Positions 1 through 8,616 of a DNA stretch of 64,000 bases are shown here, piece after piece. The first letter of the stretch is position 1. Each line of letters begins with the position of its first letter. Position numbers and translations under genes: made by a program. The notes under the pieces are model-generated. The model was not told where the DNA came from and searched no databases. It saw only the letters and a list, made by a program, of their open reading frames with translations. The stretch covers positions 1-64,000 of the forward strand of contig DASYAI010000037.1 in assembly GCA_036501425.1 (NCBI GenBank). Reading direction: 5' to 3'. Source of the DNA: DATKRB01 sp036501425 (GTDB taxonomy: Bacteria > Actinomycetota > Acidimicrobiia > Acidimicrobiales > RAAP-2).

Positions 1-352
1 ACGCCTGGAAGCAGGCCACCCGGGTCTCGGCGTCCTTCAGCCGGTAGAAGACCCCGCCCTCGAACCCGAAGGTGCTCTGCGAGTACAGGACCTCGGCCTC
101 GACGCCGTCGGTGTCCTGGTCCTTGATCCGGTCCTCTTGGATGTGGTCGCCCGGTCGGCCGTCGGCCGGCCAGTTGCGCCCGGCCCGGTTGTTGGGCATG
201 TTGAGGGCGGCCACGGCCGCCTTCTGCTCGGCGATCACCTGCTCGACTGCCGGCAGGTACTTCTTGGGCAGGTGCTCGAGGAACGACTCGTCGGTAATGG
301 TGACGTGCGAGTCGGCCGAGATCAGCCGCTGCTTGGTCTGGGTGATGGTCAT
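1..352 (-). CDS. Amidohydrolase-family protein, N-terminal part (runs off the left edge)
   Basis: The N-terminal ~117 residues of a gene leaving the window at its left edge. It begins MTITQTKQRLISADSHV; the ISADSHV segment is the first metal-binding strand of amidohydrolase-2 (TIM-barrel, ACMSD-like) hydrolases or decarboxylases. The chosen ATG (350-352) has a purine-rich AAAGGGGG ribosome-binding site just upstream. The visible part includes VEAEVLYSQSTFGF, typical of the subfamily often found beside fatty-acid or aromatic catabolism genes. The substrate cannot be told. Divergent from the phosphotransferase gene, with 287 bases between the two starts. Confidence 0.7.
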   Translation of the reverse strand, partial: MTITQTKQRLISADSHVTITDESFLEHLPKKYLPAVEQVIAEQKAAVAALNMPNNRAGRNWPADGRPGDHIQEDRIKDQDTDGVEAEVLYSQSTFGFEGGVFYRLKDAETRVACFQA

Positions 353-627
353 CAAGCCCCCTTTGTTCCCTCAGGCTCTGCGCCGCGCGCTGGTGTTCGC
401 GCTCGGCGCGCTTTGCTCGGTGACCCAAACGCTATCGCCCGAAGCGGGGGTCGTCGTGGTGACCCCGGTGGACGCGTCGGGTGCCCGACCGCCGAGCTGG
501 GCTGCGGATCCACCTGCCGGGGGCCCCGTCCCGGGTTGGACGCTTCGGTGCCCACCGGACCGGGGCTGCCGGGCAGCGGGGCAACCGGCATTGCGGGGCA
601 CACCGGGGGCGGCCGAGGCTGCGGACC

Positions 628-633
628 TACACT
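628..633 (+). promoter_or_regulatory. Leaderless -10 box TACACT before the phosphotransferase gene
   Basis: TACACT fits the actinobacterial -10 consensus TANNNT and ends exactly 6 nt before the GTG at 640, so transcription would start on the start codon. The same spacing recurs before several other genes in this window. No convincing -35 is visible, and I saw nothing else clear in the gap 353-639. Confidence 0.45.
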
Positions 634-639
634 TCCGCG

Positions 640-1707
640 GTGATGGACGGAGCGGCGATGGACGGGATCGACGAGCCCCGGGTGTCGGAGTGGCTCGCAG
701 CCCACGTCCCCGAGGCCGAGCCCCCCTTCTCGTTCAGCCTGATCGCCGGCGGCCGCTCCAACCTCACCTACCGGTTCACCGACGCCGTTGGGACGCCCCG
801 GGTGCTGCGGCGGCCACCCCTCGGGCACGTGCTGGCCACGGCGCACGACATGGGCCGCGAGCTGCGCATCATCGCCGCCCTGGGCGAGCACGGCAGCGTT
901 CCCGTACCGGCCGCCCTGGGCTTCTGCGACGACTCCGAAGTGATCGGGGCGCCGTTTTCGGTGATGTCGTTCGTCGATGGCGTGGTGGTTCGCGACCTGC
1001 CCAGCGCGGCGTTGCTGGCGCCGTCGCTCCGGCCGGCCGCCGCCCGCGACCTGATCGAGACGTTGGCTCGGCTGCACGAGCCGGAGCCTGAGGACCTCGG
1101 GCTGGGGGAGCTGGCCCGGCGAGAGGACTACCTGGCCCGGCAGCTGAAGCGTTGGTACGGGCAGTTCCAGCAGATGTCCACCCGGGAGATCCCGTCGCTC
1201 GACGAGGCCTACCGCCTCCTGTCGGCGTCGTTGCCGGTCCAGCAGCGCGCGTCGGTCGTCCACGGCGACTACCGGCTGGACAACACCGTGCTCTCGGCGG
1301 AGGACGGGTCGGTCCGAGCGGTGCTCGACTGGGAGATCTGCACCCTGGGCGACCCACTGGCCGACCTCGGGCAGCTGTGCGTGTACTGGGCGCAGGCCGA
1401 CGATCCGGTGCCCGACCTGCTCGGTGCGCCCACGGCCAGCGGGGGGTTCCCGAGCCGCGACGAGCTCGTGGGGTGGTACGGGGCATGCTCGTCACTCGAT
1501 CTGGGCGACCTCGACCGCTACGTCGCCTTCGGCTACTGGAAGCTCGCCTGCATCCTGGAGGGGGTCTACGAGCGGACCAAGGCCGGCGCGGGGGGTGGGG
1601 ACGGGTCGGACCCCGGCGCGTACGAGGTGCAGGTGCCGCTGCTGGCCGAGGCGGCGCTCCGGTTGGCCCGCCAGAGCGGCGGGGGTCCGACGGGCGGCTC
1701 CGGGTAG
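640..1707 (+). CDS. Phosphotransferase family protein (APH / ACAD10-11 N-domain type)
   Basis: About 355 residues with the aminoglycoside-phosphotransferase fold. The catalytic loop VVHGDYRLDNTVL (residues ~205-218) and the metal-binding AVLDWEICTLGDPLADLG (~226-243) are intact. This subgroup is usually linked to acyl-CoA metabolism and resembles the kinase-like domain fused to acyl-CoA dehydrogenase in ACAD10/11; real antibiotic modification is unlikely. Starts at 640 (GTG), 643 (ATG) and 658 (ATG, with GGAG upstream) are all possible; 640 was chosen because a TACACT box sits exactly 6 nt upstream. The next gene, an SDR, begins at the base after this stop codon, so the two are probably co-transcribed. 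Confidence 0.75.
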   Translation: MMDGAAMDGIDEPRVSEWLAAHVPEAEPPFSFSLIAGGRSNLTYRFTDAVGTPRVLRRPPLGHVLATAHDMGRELRIIAALGEHGSVPVPAALGFCDDSEVIGAPFSVMSFVDGVVVRDLPSAALLAPSLRPAAARDLIETLARLHEPEPEDLGLGELARREDYLARQLKRWYGQFQQMSTREIPSLDEAYRLLSASLPVQQRASVVHGDYRLDNTVLSAEDGSVRAVLDWEICTLGDPLADLGQLCVYWAQADDPVPDLLGAPTASGGFPSRDELVGWYGACSSLDLGDLDRYVAFGYWKLACILEGVYERTKAGAGGGDGSDPGAYEVQVPLLAEAALRLARQSGGGPTGGSG

Positions 1708-2466
1708 ATGGTCCCGCGGTTCGCCGGCCGGGTCGTCCTCGTGACGGGGGCCAGCCGGGGCCTCGGCAAGTCGCTCGCCAAGGCCTTCGCCGCCGAGGGC
1801 GCGTTCGTGGTGGTGACCGCCCGCACCGAGACCCAAGGCCAGTCCAAGCTGCCGGGCACCATCCACGACACGGTGGCCGAGATCCGGCGGGCCGGTGGGG
1901 ACGGCGTCGCGTTGCGCTGCGACATGACCAGCGAGGAAGACGTCGAGGCGATGGTTGCTCGGGCGTGGGACGAGCGCGGCCGCGTCGACGTGCTGGTGAA
2001 CAACGCCGGGATCCTGGTGGCCCGGCCCACGATGGACCTGCCGGTACGGCACGCCGAGCTGATGTTCCGGGTGAACGTCTTCGGTCCCCTCTATGCCTGC
2101 CGCGCCGTGGCCCGACGGATGGTCGAGCGGGGGAGCGGCAACATCTTGAACATCACCGCTCACGCAGCCACGAACGACGTTGCCGCCATCAGCGTCTACG
2201 GGGCCACCAAGGCGGCGCTCAACCGCCTCACCGTTGGTCTCGCCACCGAGCTGGCGCCGTTCGGGGTGGCCGTCAACGCGCTCGGCCCGGGCCTCGTCGA
2301 GACCGAGGGCGCGCGCTTCCTGCGGCCGCCGGGCGCACCCACCCCTCCGGGCTTCGCTCCCATGGACACCGTCCACGAGCCCGCGCTCTATCTGGCCGAG
2401 CAGGGTCCGTCAGGCATGACGGGGCGGGTGGTCGAGGTCTGGGACTGGCAGAGATCGTGGCCGTGA
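1708..2466 (+). CDS. SDR family NAD(P)-dependent oxidoreductase
   Basis: A 252-residue classical short-chain dehydrogenase. It has the nucleotide-binding TGASRGLGKSLA (residues ~11-22), the NNAG motif (~98), and a YGATK catalytic Tyr/Lys pair (~165). The insert after beta-2 (residues ~35-60) is longer than usual, as in SDRs annotated for hydroxysteroids or fatty acyl substrates. It directly abuts the phosphotransferase gene, suggesting a two-gene unit acting on a lipid or acyl-CoA substrate; the substrate is not determined. A strong hairpin follows the stop codon. Confidence 0.85.
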   Translation: MVPRFAGRVVLVTGASRGLGKSLAKAFAAEGAFVVVTARTETQGQSKLPGTIHDTVAEIRRAGGDGVALRCDMTSEEDVEAMVARAWDERGRVDVLVNNAGILVARPTMDLPVRHAELMFRVNVFGPLYACRAVARRMVERGSGNILNITAHAATNDVAAISVYGATKAALNRLTVGLATELAPFGVAVNALGPGLVETEGARFLRPPGAPTPPGFAPMDTVHEPALYLAEQGPSGMTGRVVEVWDWQRSWP

Positions 2467-2482
2467 TCGCCGGGCCGGAGGG

Positions 2483-2515
2483 CACGTAGCGCCCGCCCGA
2501 AGGTGGCGCTACGTG
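2483..2515. terminator. Bidirectional terminator-like hairpin between convergent genes
   Basis: A perfect 11-bp inverted repeat, CACGTAGCGCC (2483-2493) and GGCGCTACGTG (2505-2515), with an 11-nt loop. It lies between the stop of the SDR gene (2466, + strand) and the end of the convergent flavin-fold gene (2509, - strand), and overlaps the latter's stop codon. There is no T-run, as is common in high-GC actinobacteria. Confidence 0.6.
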
Positions 2516-3024
2516 GGGGCGAGGGCGAAAGGGAAGAGCCGCTCGGCGTCGATACGGGCACCGATCGGGTTCTCGTCATCGAGCCAGGTCTCGAACGCCG
2601 CGCCTTGCAGCGGCAGGTAGTGGTCCAGCATCGCCCGGCGAAGCTCGCCGCGTGCGGGGTCCAGCACGTCGAAGAGCTCCGCTCGCCCGTGCACGGTGAC
2701 GGCCAGCTCCTCGCTCGGCAGGTGGGTGGCGCTCACCGCCGGTCGGCGCGCGAGGTGGCGCATCCGCACCGACGACCTTCCGGAGCTGAAGTAGAACGAC
2801 CCGTGGAGCAGGTAGCCGTCGACCGGTCCGACCAGCGGTCGGCCGTCCGCGGTCACGGTGGCCACCACCAGCAGGCGCATCCCCTGCAGTCGTTGGCAGA
2901 GCGCTTCGGCGCCCAGCCGACGGTCGGGCCCGATGATGGAGCGCAGATGGGTGCCGGCGGCCGCGGCGCTCCGGTCGATCAGCTCCTGGAGCCGCCGCAA
3001 CTCCTCCGGCGTCTCGTGCACCAC
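2509..3024 (-). CDS. Pyridoxamine 5'-phosphate oxidase-fold protein
   Basis: A 171-residue flavin-reductase-like split-barrel protein. After an N-terminal helical segment it shows RLLVVATVTADGRPLVGPVDG, the first strands of the FMN/F420-binding barrel, then FYFSSGRSSVRMRHLARRPAVSATHL, the usual ligand-contact region. Probably a small redox or F420/FMN-binding enzyme; the substrate cannot be inferred. It converges on the SDR gene through the hairpin at 2483-2515. The GTG start at 3024 is the most upstream reasonable one. Confidence 0.7.
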   Translation of the reverse strand: MVHETPEELRRLQELIDRSAAAAGTHLRSIIGPDRRLGAEALCQRLQGMRLLVVATVTADGRPLVGPVDGYLLHGSFYFSSGRSSVRMRHLARRPAVSATHLPSEELAVTVHGRAELFDVLDPARGELRRAMLDHYLPLQGAAFETWLDDENPIGARIDAERLFPFALAPT

Positions 3025-3121
3025 CGGGATTCAAGCACGACACGCCCGGGGGTCACCATCGATCCGGCATCGATGCTGCCCTCACCGCGCCGATCCGGCC
3101 GACGGGCCGAGCCGCCGGCGT

Positions 3122-3574
3122 TCAGCCTCGGGCGGCCGGGCGGCGTCCCGACGAGGACATCACCCCGTAGAGGTGGTCCACCTGCAGCCGGATCACCACG
3201 CGCCGGGCCGCGATCATCTCGGCCGGAAACTGGTCATGGTCGAGCGCACCGTAGAAGGACGAGTGCACCTCGGCCAGCTCCTGCACCGCCTCGTCGTCGG
3301 GTTGGGCCGCGACCTTCGACAAGGTAGCGGTGCCGTCGGCCACCGCGAAGTGCCAGAAGTCCTCGCCCGAGACGTGCAGGGAGGCCCGGGCGTCGCGGGC
3401 CACGTTCCTCGCCTTGGCCCGGTCGGCGGTGGTCGAGATCCGCACCAGCCGGGTGGTCCGGTCGGCCACGTAGAGGACGTTCGACAGTTGCGGCCGGCCG
3501 CTCGGCGCCACGGTGGCCAGCACGCCTTCGCGTCGACCGGCGACCAGCTCCCACAACTCGTCCTCGCTCGGCAT
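3122..3574 (-). CDS. PPOX-class F420/FMN-dependent enzyme
   Basis: A 150-residue protein beginning MPSEDELWELVAGRREGVLATV, with the barrel strands GRPQLSNVLYV and VRISTTADRAKARNVARD, where the TADRAKARN segment is the typical phosphate/cofactor-contact stretch of the TIGR03618-like F420-binding PPOX family. The ATG at 3574 is preceded by GAAGGGAGG and overlaps the TGA of the upstream gene in a TGATG arrangement, so translation is probably coupled. Its partner upstream is a DUF6314 protein. Natural substrate unknown. Confidence 0.78.
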   Translation of the reverse strand: MPSEDELWELVAGRREGVLATVAPSGRPQLSNVLYVADRTTRLVRISTTADRAKARNVARDARASLHVSGEDFWHFAVADGTATLSKVAAQPDDEAVQELAEVHSSFYGALDHDQFPAEMIAARRVVIRLQVDHLYGVMSSSGRRPAARG

Positions 3575-4065
3575 CAGCGCCGGCCTCCCTTCTCGCTGCG
3601 GCTTGTGGCCAGTGCCCCGGTGGCACGCCGGAACGTGGCGACCGCGTCGTAGTCCGTGCTCGGACCTCGCACCGACCAGTGCTCCTCCACCTCGGAAGGC
3701 GAACGCACCACCGTGACGATCCGGTGGTGGTCGTCGCCGCACCGGTGCGTGCTCCGCCAGGCCCCACCGTGCAGGTCGAGCTCGACGAAAGGCCGCCCGT
3801 CGGGAAAGTAGGTCATCACCGACGGTCCGTCCAACCGGGCGTACTCGAGCCAGCGCGACGCCGGCCCGGCGTGGGTTCCGAATTGGAGCCGTCCTGCTTC
3901 GTGGTAGCGGGCCCGCACGCCGGGGGCGGAGGTCTGGCCCGGTATCGGCCCGGCGAGGACGGCGGTCCCCTCGAAGCAGCCTCGGGACCCGGACCGGTGG
4001 TCGTCGAACGACCGACGCAGCGACCACCGGCCGATCAGGAACGCGAGCGTGTCGGCGATCTCCAC
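3574..4065 (-). CDS. DUF6314 family protein
   Basis: A 163-residue protein beginning VEIADTLAFLIGRWSLRR, with FEGTAVL and DGRPFVELDL segments. The family resembles a lipocalin-like beta barrel (N-terminal FLIGRW) of unknown function. The GTG at 4065 was chosen because further-upstream starts would translate the direct repeats at 4079-4146. Its stop overlaps the ATG of the downstream PPOX gene (TGATG), so the two form a tight pair. Confidence 0.68.
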   Translation of the reverse strand: MEIADTLAFLIGRWSLRRSFDDHRSGSRGCFEGTAVLAGPIPGQTSAPGVRARYHEAGRLQFGTHAGPASRWLEYARLDGPSVMTYFPDGRPFVELDLHGGAWRSTHRCGDDHHRIVTVVRSPSEVEEHWSVRGPSTDYDAVATFRRATGALATSRSEKGGRR

Positions 4066-4078
4066 CGCTCGATTCTGT

Positions 4079-4146
4079 CCCACGGCCCACCCGGTGCTGA
4101 CCCACGGCCCACCCGGTGCTGACCCACGGGTCCCACGGCCCACCCG
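4079..4146. repeat. 22-bp tandem direct repeat
   Basis: Two perfect adjacent copies of a 22-bp unit (CCCACGGCCCACCCGGTGCT plus GA) at 4079-4100 and 4101-4122, then a degenerate stretch and a 15-bp partial copy (4132-4146). The array lies just upstream of the DUF6314 gene and downstream of the SWIM gene. It may be replication slippage or regulatory; no function is evident. Confidence 0.85.
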
Positions 4147-4194
4147 ACGTTGGTCCGGGTGATCGGGGCTCGGCCGGTCAGTGGCCTCGGCCGA

Positions 4195-5487
4195 TCAGTC
4201 GATGTCGCCATCTTCGGCCAGGTTGCCGACCCCGTCCTCGGCGGCGGGGGCGATCGGGGGCCCGTCGGGGTTCCAGCGACCGGCCCGATCCTTGCGGAAC
4301 GGGTACCAACTGCGGTCGCGGCCGAGGCGGAGCTGGCGTTCCCCGAGCGTGACCCGGTTGCGCCGGGTGGTCGCGATCGGGCCCAGCAGGGCGCGGCCGG
4401 CGTCGAGGAGGTCGGGGCCGGGATCCCAGGCCTCGTCGAGGAGCGCCAACCCTTCCGAGCCGCCGTCGCGGTAGGCGAGGGCCCAGCGGAGGAGGTCCCG
4501 CCCGGGCACACCGGCCCGGCGGGCGAGCTCGGCCAGCCCCGAGGGGTCGGAGGTCGACTCGGCGCCGGCCAGCAACGCCGCCGCTCGCCGGGCCAGATCC
4601 TGGTGCACCGTGAGCTCGAGGCCGGTCGAGCCGGCGCCGTGCAACAGGGCCAGGGCGCGAGCCGCGGCGTCGGAAGCCAGAGCTCGCAACGCCTCGGGGT
4701 CCACGCCGACGTCGGGGGGTGGATCCGCCGCCAGCACGGCCGGCCGGCCGGCACGCCGGGGCGGGATGGGGACGGCCGGCGGTGCCGACGGGCGTCGGGT
4801 CCATGCTTGGCGGGCGGGGATGCCCTCGTCGGGCTCGAGCTCCGGCTCGATGGTGGGGGAGGGCGCGGCTGCCGGCCCGCCGGCCCGGCGTCGGGCGCGC
4901 AGGGCGGCGAGGACCTCCTCGCGCCCGCGGCCGCGCAGGAGGAGCACGCCGAAGGGGTCGTCGTCGAGGGTGTCGGCCACCAGGTAGCACACGGCCGCCG
5001 CGTGCTTGCAGGGATCGGCCCAGTCCGGGCACGAGCAATGGGCCTGCAGCTCGCCCGCACCGGGGAGGAGGTCGAGGCCGACGGACCGGACGTCGTCGGC
5101 GACGGCGGCCGGCAGCTCGCCGTCGAGGAGGATCGCGGTGTGGCCGATCTCGGCCGCCAGCGCGTCGAGCACCTGGTCCCACTCCGCCTTGTCGAACTGG
5201 CCGACCCGTACCCACACCTTGTAGGTGGACCGGCGCGACCCCTGCACGTCGGCGACCACCTCGCCCGGTGCCAGGGTGAGGGGCCCCACGGCGCCGGTGC
5301 GGGCGTAGGTCCGGCCCCGGGGGAGCCGGTTGGGGTCGAGGCGGGCCCGCTGCTCGAGCGCTTCGACCCAGGCTCTGCCCCACCACGACGTGCCGAACGC
5401 CCGGCGGCCGGCGGCCCGGGGCGGGCTGGGCCCGGGGCGGCGCGGCTTGTGCTCGTACCAGCCGCCCGAGGCCCGGGCCGGGCTCAC
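4195..5487 (-). CDS. SWIM zinc-finger protein (partner of SNF2 helicase)
   Basis: A 430-residue protein whose central HCSCPDWADPCKHAAAVCY (residues ~149-167) is a SWIM zinc finger (CxCx-n-CxH). The N-terminus has FGTSWWGRAWVEALE and RGRTYARTGAV, conserved in bacterial SWIM proteins that travel with SNF2-type helicases. The C-terminal half is alanine/arginine-rich and helical. The GTG at 5487 overlaps the TGA of the upstream SNF2 gene (GTGA), a translationally coupled pair. Probably binds nucleic acid or protein as an accessory subunit; the exact role is unknown. Confidence 0.85.
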   Translation of the reverse strand: MSPARASGGWYEHKPRRPGPSPPRAAGRRAFGTSWWGRAWVEALEQRARLDPNRLPRGRTYARTGAVGPLTLAPGEVVADVQGSRRSTYKVWVRVGQFDKAEWDQVLDALAAEIGHTAILLDGELPAAVADDVRSVGLDLLPGAGELQAHCSCPDWADPCKHAAAVCYLVADTLDDDPFGVLLLRGRGREEVLAALRARRRAGGPAAAPSPTIEPELEPDEGIPARQAWTRRPSAPPAVPIPPRRAGRPAVLAADPPPDVGVDPEALRALASDAAARALALLHGAGSTGLELTVHQDLARRAAALLAGAESTSDPSGLAELARRAGVPGRDLLRWALAYRDGGSEGLALLDEAWDPGPDLLDAGRALLGPIATTRRNRVTLGERQLRLGRDRSWYPFRKDRAGRWNPDGPPIAPAAEDGVGNLAEDGDID

Positions 5488-8438
5488 GTCCCGCTCCCCA
5501 GGCGGACGAGGTCGGCCAGCTCCTCGTTGCTGAGCCGGCCGATCCAGCTCTCCCCTCCGCCGACGACCGCCTCGGCGAGCGACCGCTTGCGCTCGATGAG
5601 CGCCGCGATGTGGTCCTCCAGCGTGCCCTCGGCGATCAGCCGGTGCACCTGGACCGGTCGGTCCTGCCCGATGCGGTGCGCCCGGTCGGTGGCCTGGTCC
5701 TCGACCGCGGGGTTCCACCAGCGGTCGTAGTGCACGACGTGGGTCGCCCGGGTCAGGTTGAGCCCGACGCCTCCTGCCTTCAGCGACAGGAGCAGCACCG
5801 GTGCCGCGCCGGCCGAAAAGGCGTCGACGATGGCGGTCCGCCGTCTGGCCCCGATCTTGCCGTGTAGGAACAGCGTGCCCACCCCGAGGTGCTCGAGGCG
5901 TGCCTCGATCAGCGTAAGGCACTCGACGAACTGGCTGAACACGAGGACGGCCTCGCCCTCGGCCGCGATGACGTCCACCAGCTCCTCGAGCGCCGCCAGC
6001 TTGCCGGAGCGCCCGGCCAGCGGGCCCGGCTGGTGCAGGTACTGGGCCGGGTGGTTGCAGATCTGCTTGAGCACGGTGAGCAACCGCAGCACCAGGCCCT
6101 GCCGAGCGATGCCGTCCTTCCTCGCGATGGCGTCGAGCGCCTCGCGCACCTCGGCCTCGTACAGGGTGGTCTGCTCGTGGGTGAGGGGCACGGGCACGTC
6201 GGTGACGGTCCGCGCCGGCAGGTCGGGCGCGACCCCGGGGTCGGTCTTCTTGCGCCGCAGCACGAAGGGGCGGATCGTGCGGGTGAGCCGCTCGGTCACG
6301 ACCGGGTCCCGATCGCGCTCGACCGGGGTGGCGACCGTTTCCACGAAGCGATCGAACGGGCCGAGCAGGCCGGGGGTCGTCCAGTCGAGGATCGACCACA
6401 GCTCGCTCAGCCGGTTCTCCACCGGGGTGCCGGTGAGGGCGAGGCGGGCCGGGCCCCCGATGGCCCGAAGCGCCCGGGCGGTCGCGGTCTGGGGGTTCTT
6501 CGCGTGCTGGGCCTCGTCGGCGACCACCAGGCTGAAGCCGGCCCCGGCGAGCTGCTCGGCGTCGCGGCGGGCGACGCCGTAGCTGGTGACGACGAGCTCG
6601 TCGGGAGCCAGTCCGGCCAGGGTGCGGGCAACGCCGTGATGGCGGCGCACCACCGTCGCCGGCGCGAAGCGGTGGACCTCCCGCTCCCAGTTGCCGAGGA
6701 GCGAGGTGGGGCAGACGACCAGCGTCGGGCCGCGCTGGGCCGCTGCCCGGTGGAGGTGGAGGGCGATCACCTGCAGCGTCTTGCCGAGCCCCATGTCGTC
6801 GGCGAGGCACCCGCCGAGCCGGGTTTCGACCATGGCGTGCAGCCAGTGGACGCCACGGGTTTGGTAGGGGCGGAGCTCGACGTCGTCGGCGAGCCCGGGC
6901 GGGCTGCCCAACCCGTCCTCGGCTTCCCCCGTGGTCGCGGCGAGGCGCTCCGCCAGCTCGGCCAGCGGCCCCTCGGCGACGACGGTGACCGGCGCACCCT
7001 CGAGGTCGACCGTGCCGGCGAGGAGCACACCCAGCGCTTCGGCCGCCGACAGCCGCTGGCGGCGGCGGGCCTCGACCCGCTGCAGGAGCGCCGGGTCGGC
7101 GGCGACCCAGCGGCCGCGCAGCCGAACCAGGCCCCGCTTGGCCTCGGCCAGTTGGTGGACCTCCTCCTCCGACAGCAGCTCGCCATGGAGGGTCGCCTGC
7201 CACCGGAACTCCACCAGGGTGTCGAGGCCGAAGCCGGCCTCCACGACGACGCCGGGGGCGGCCACCACCGCGGCGCGCAGCTCGACGCCCTCGGCGAGGA
7301 TCTCGGCCGGCCACAGCACCCCGACCCCGGTCCCCTGCAAGAGCGTGGCGCCGTCGGACAGCAGCTGAGCCACGAGGTCGTCGTCGAGGTCGAGCCCGGT
7401 CGGTGCCCGCTGGTGGAGCAGCGGCTCGAGGGGCGGCCAGGCCCGGGCGGCCCGGCGCAGCGCGCGCAGCAGGTCGGTCTCGGCGTCGTCCCCGAAGCGG
7501 GCGATGACGGCGGCGGGGGAGTGGTAGAGGTCGGCGGCATCGACCACCAGGCTCGACTCGGCCCGGCTGGTGAGCTGCAGCACCGCACGGGCCGCCGGAG
7601 CGGCAGGCTCCCCGATCCCGTCGAGGTCGTCCAGCTCGATCCGCAGCGCCACGTCGGCGCCGCGCTCACCGCCGAACCCGCCGGCCGCGTCGACCAACCA
7701 CGGCCGGAGGTGCTCGGCGGCCACCGGCTCCACCCCGGCGAAGTGGGCCCCGCCGCCGGCGAGGGGGCTCCGGCGGCGGGCGGACCGACCACCGCCGGGG
7801 CCCTTCTCGGTGCGTCCGGCGGCCGCGGTGCTGGCGGCACCGGTGATCACCGGTGCGCCGGCGGTGCGGGGGAGCGAGTCGGCGAGGGCGTCCCACAGCG
7901 CCCGGATCAGGCTCGCCGGCGAGCGGAGCCGCAACGGCGAGGACCCGTCCACGGCCAGGGCGTGCGCTTCGGGCGGGAACGCGCCGGCGAGCTCGGCGAG
8001 CAGGCGCCGGTCGGAGGGGTCGAGCGGGCCGGCGCGCCAGGCGTCCCAACCCGACGCGGTCACCGACGGGTAGAGCCGGCCCCGGGCGACCAGCCCGAGG
8101 CCCATCGCCAGCGCCGCCGACCACACCGGGGAACCGGCCACCTCGGGACCGAGGTCCCGCAGCTCGGTGACGGCGGCGGAGATCGGGGTCCGCCGGGCGG
8201 CGACGGTCCGGCGACGCCCGCCGCTGCCCGACGCGTAGGGCAGGACGACCTCGAGCTCGTCGGGCAGCCCGGCAGTACCGAAGCCGACGGAACGCGAGCG
8301 GTCGTAGACGACGAGCATGCCCAGGCGAGGCGGGTCGCCGGGCAGGAACGTGATCGCCTCGCCGGCGCGGTCACCCCGGACGTGGGGGGCGGGGAGCGGG
8401 GCGGCGTCGGGACCGGACGAAAGGGCCGCCGCACGCAC
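5484..8438 (-). CDS. SNF2-family DEAD/DEAH-box helicase
   Basis: About 984 residues. The C-terminal half carries the full SNF2 motor: LADDMGLGKTLQVIAL (Walker A), VVADEAQHAKNP (DEAQ Walker B), LALTGTPVENRLSELWS, LSLKAGGVGLNLT and ATDRAHRIGQ. The N-terminal half is the less conserved bacterial SNF2 N-domain. The GTG at 8438 lies exactly 6 nt after a TACCCT box; upstream in-frame sequence belongs to the divergent gene. Bacterial SNF2 proteins are DNA-dependent ATPases (RapA/HepA relatives) acting in transcription recycling, repair or phage defence. The coupled SWIM gene downstream is a widespread actinobacterial arrangement. Confidence 0.92.
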   Translation of the reverse strand: MRAAALSSGPDAAPLPAPHVRGDRAGEAITFLPGDPPRLGMLVVYDRSRSVGFGTAGLPDELEVVLPYASGSGGRRRTVAARRTPISAAVTELRDLGPEVAGSPVWSAALAMGLGLVARGRLYPSVTASGWDAWRAGPLDPSDRRLLAELAGAFPPEAHALAVDGSSPLRLRSPASLIRALWDALADSLPRTAGAPVITGAASTAAAGRTEKGPGGGRSARRRSPLAGGGAHFAGVEPVAAEHLRPWLVDAAGGFGGERGADVALRIELDDLDGIGEPAAPAARAVLQLTSRAESSLVVDAADLYHSPAAVIARFGDDAETDLLRALRRAARAWPPLEPLLHQRAPTGLDLDDDLVAQLLSDGATLLQGTGVGVLWPAEILAEGVELRAAVVAAPGVVVEAGFGLDTLVEFRWQATLHGELLSEEEVHQLAEAKRGLVRLRGRWVAADPALLQRVEARRRQRLSAAEALGVLLAGTVDLEGAPVTVVAEGPLAELAERLAATTGEAEDGLGSPPGLADDVELRPYQTRGVHWLHAMVETRLGGCLADDMGLGKTLQVIALHLHRAAAQRGPTLVVCPTSLLGNWEREVHRFAPATVVRRHHGVARTLAGLAPDELVVTSYGVARRDAEQLAGAGFSLVVADEAQHAKNPQTATARALRAIGGPARLALTGTPVENRLSELWSILDWTTPGLLGPFDRFVETVATPVERDRDPVVTERLTRTIRPFVLRRKKTDPGVAPDLPARTVTDVPVPLTHEQTTLYEAEVREALDAIARKDGIARQGLVLRLLTVLKQICNHPAQYLHQPGPLAGRSGKLAALEELVDVIAAEGEAVLVFSQFVECLTLIEARLEHLGVGTLFLHGKIGARRRTAIVDAFSAGAAPVLLLSLKAGGVGLNLTRATHVVHYDRWWNPAVEDQATDRAHRIGQDRPVQVHRLIAEGTLEDHIAALIERKRSLAEAVVGGGESWIGRLSNEELADLVRLGSGT

Positions 8439-8444
8439 CGGCCC

Positions 8445-8450
8445 AGGGTA
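8445..8450 (-). promoter_or_regulatory. Leaderless -10 box TACCCT before the SNF2 gene
   Basis: On the minus strand TACCCT is followed by exactly 6 nt (GGGCCG) and then the GTG at 8438, the geometry of a leaderless start. No Shine-Dalgarno is visible for this gene, in agreement. Confidence 0.5.
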
Positions 8451-8616
8451 CCGAAGGCCGGGGGCCGTCCAGCATCCCCAAGCCCAAGTGCCGGCCGCCT
8501 CGAACTTGGGGGGATGGGCCTCCCGCCCTGCCGGCCCCCCGACCTCGTCGTCGCTGCCCCGGCCCCAGGCCGGGCCGGCCGAGCACACGTAGGCTCCGTC
8601 GAGGGGAGGGTGCGTG

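Noticed and set aside
640..1707. Aminoglycoside resistance kinase
   Set aside because: The APH-like fold is shared, but the subgroup and SDR neighbour fit acyl-CoA or lipid metabolism.
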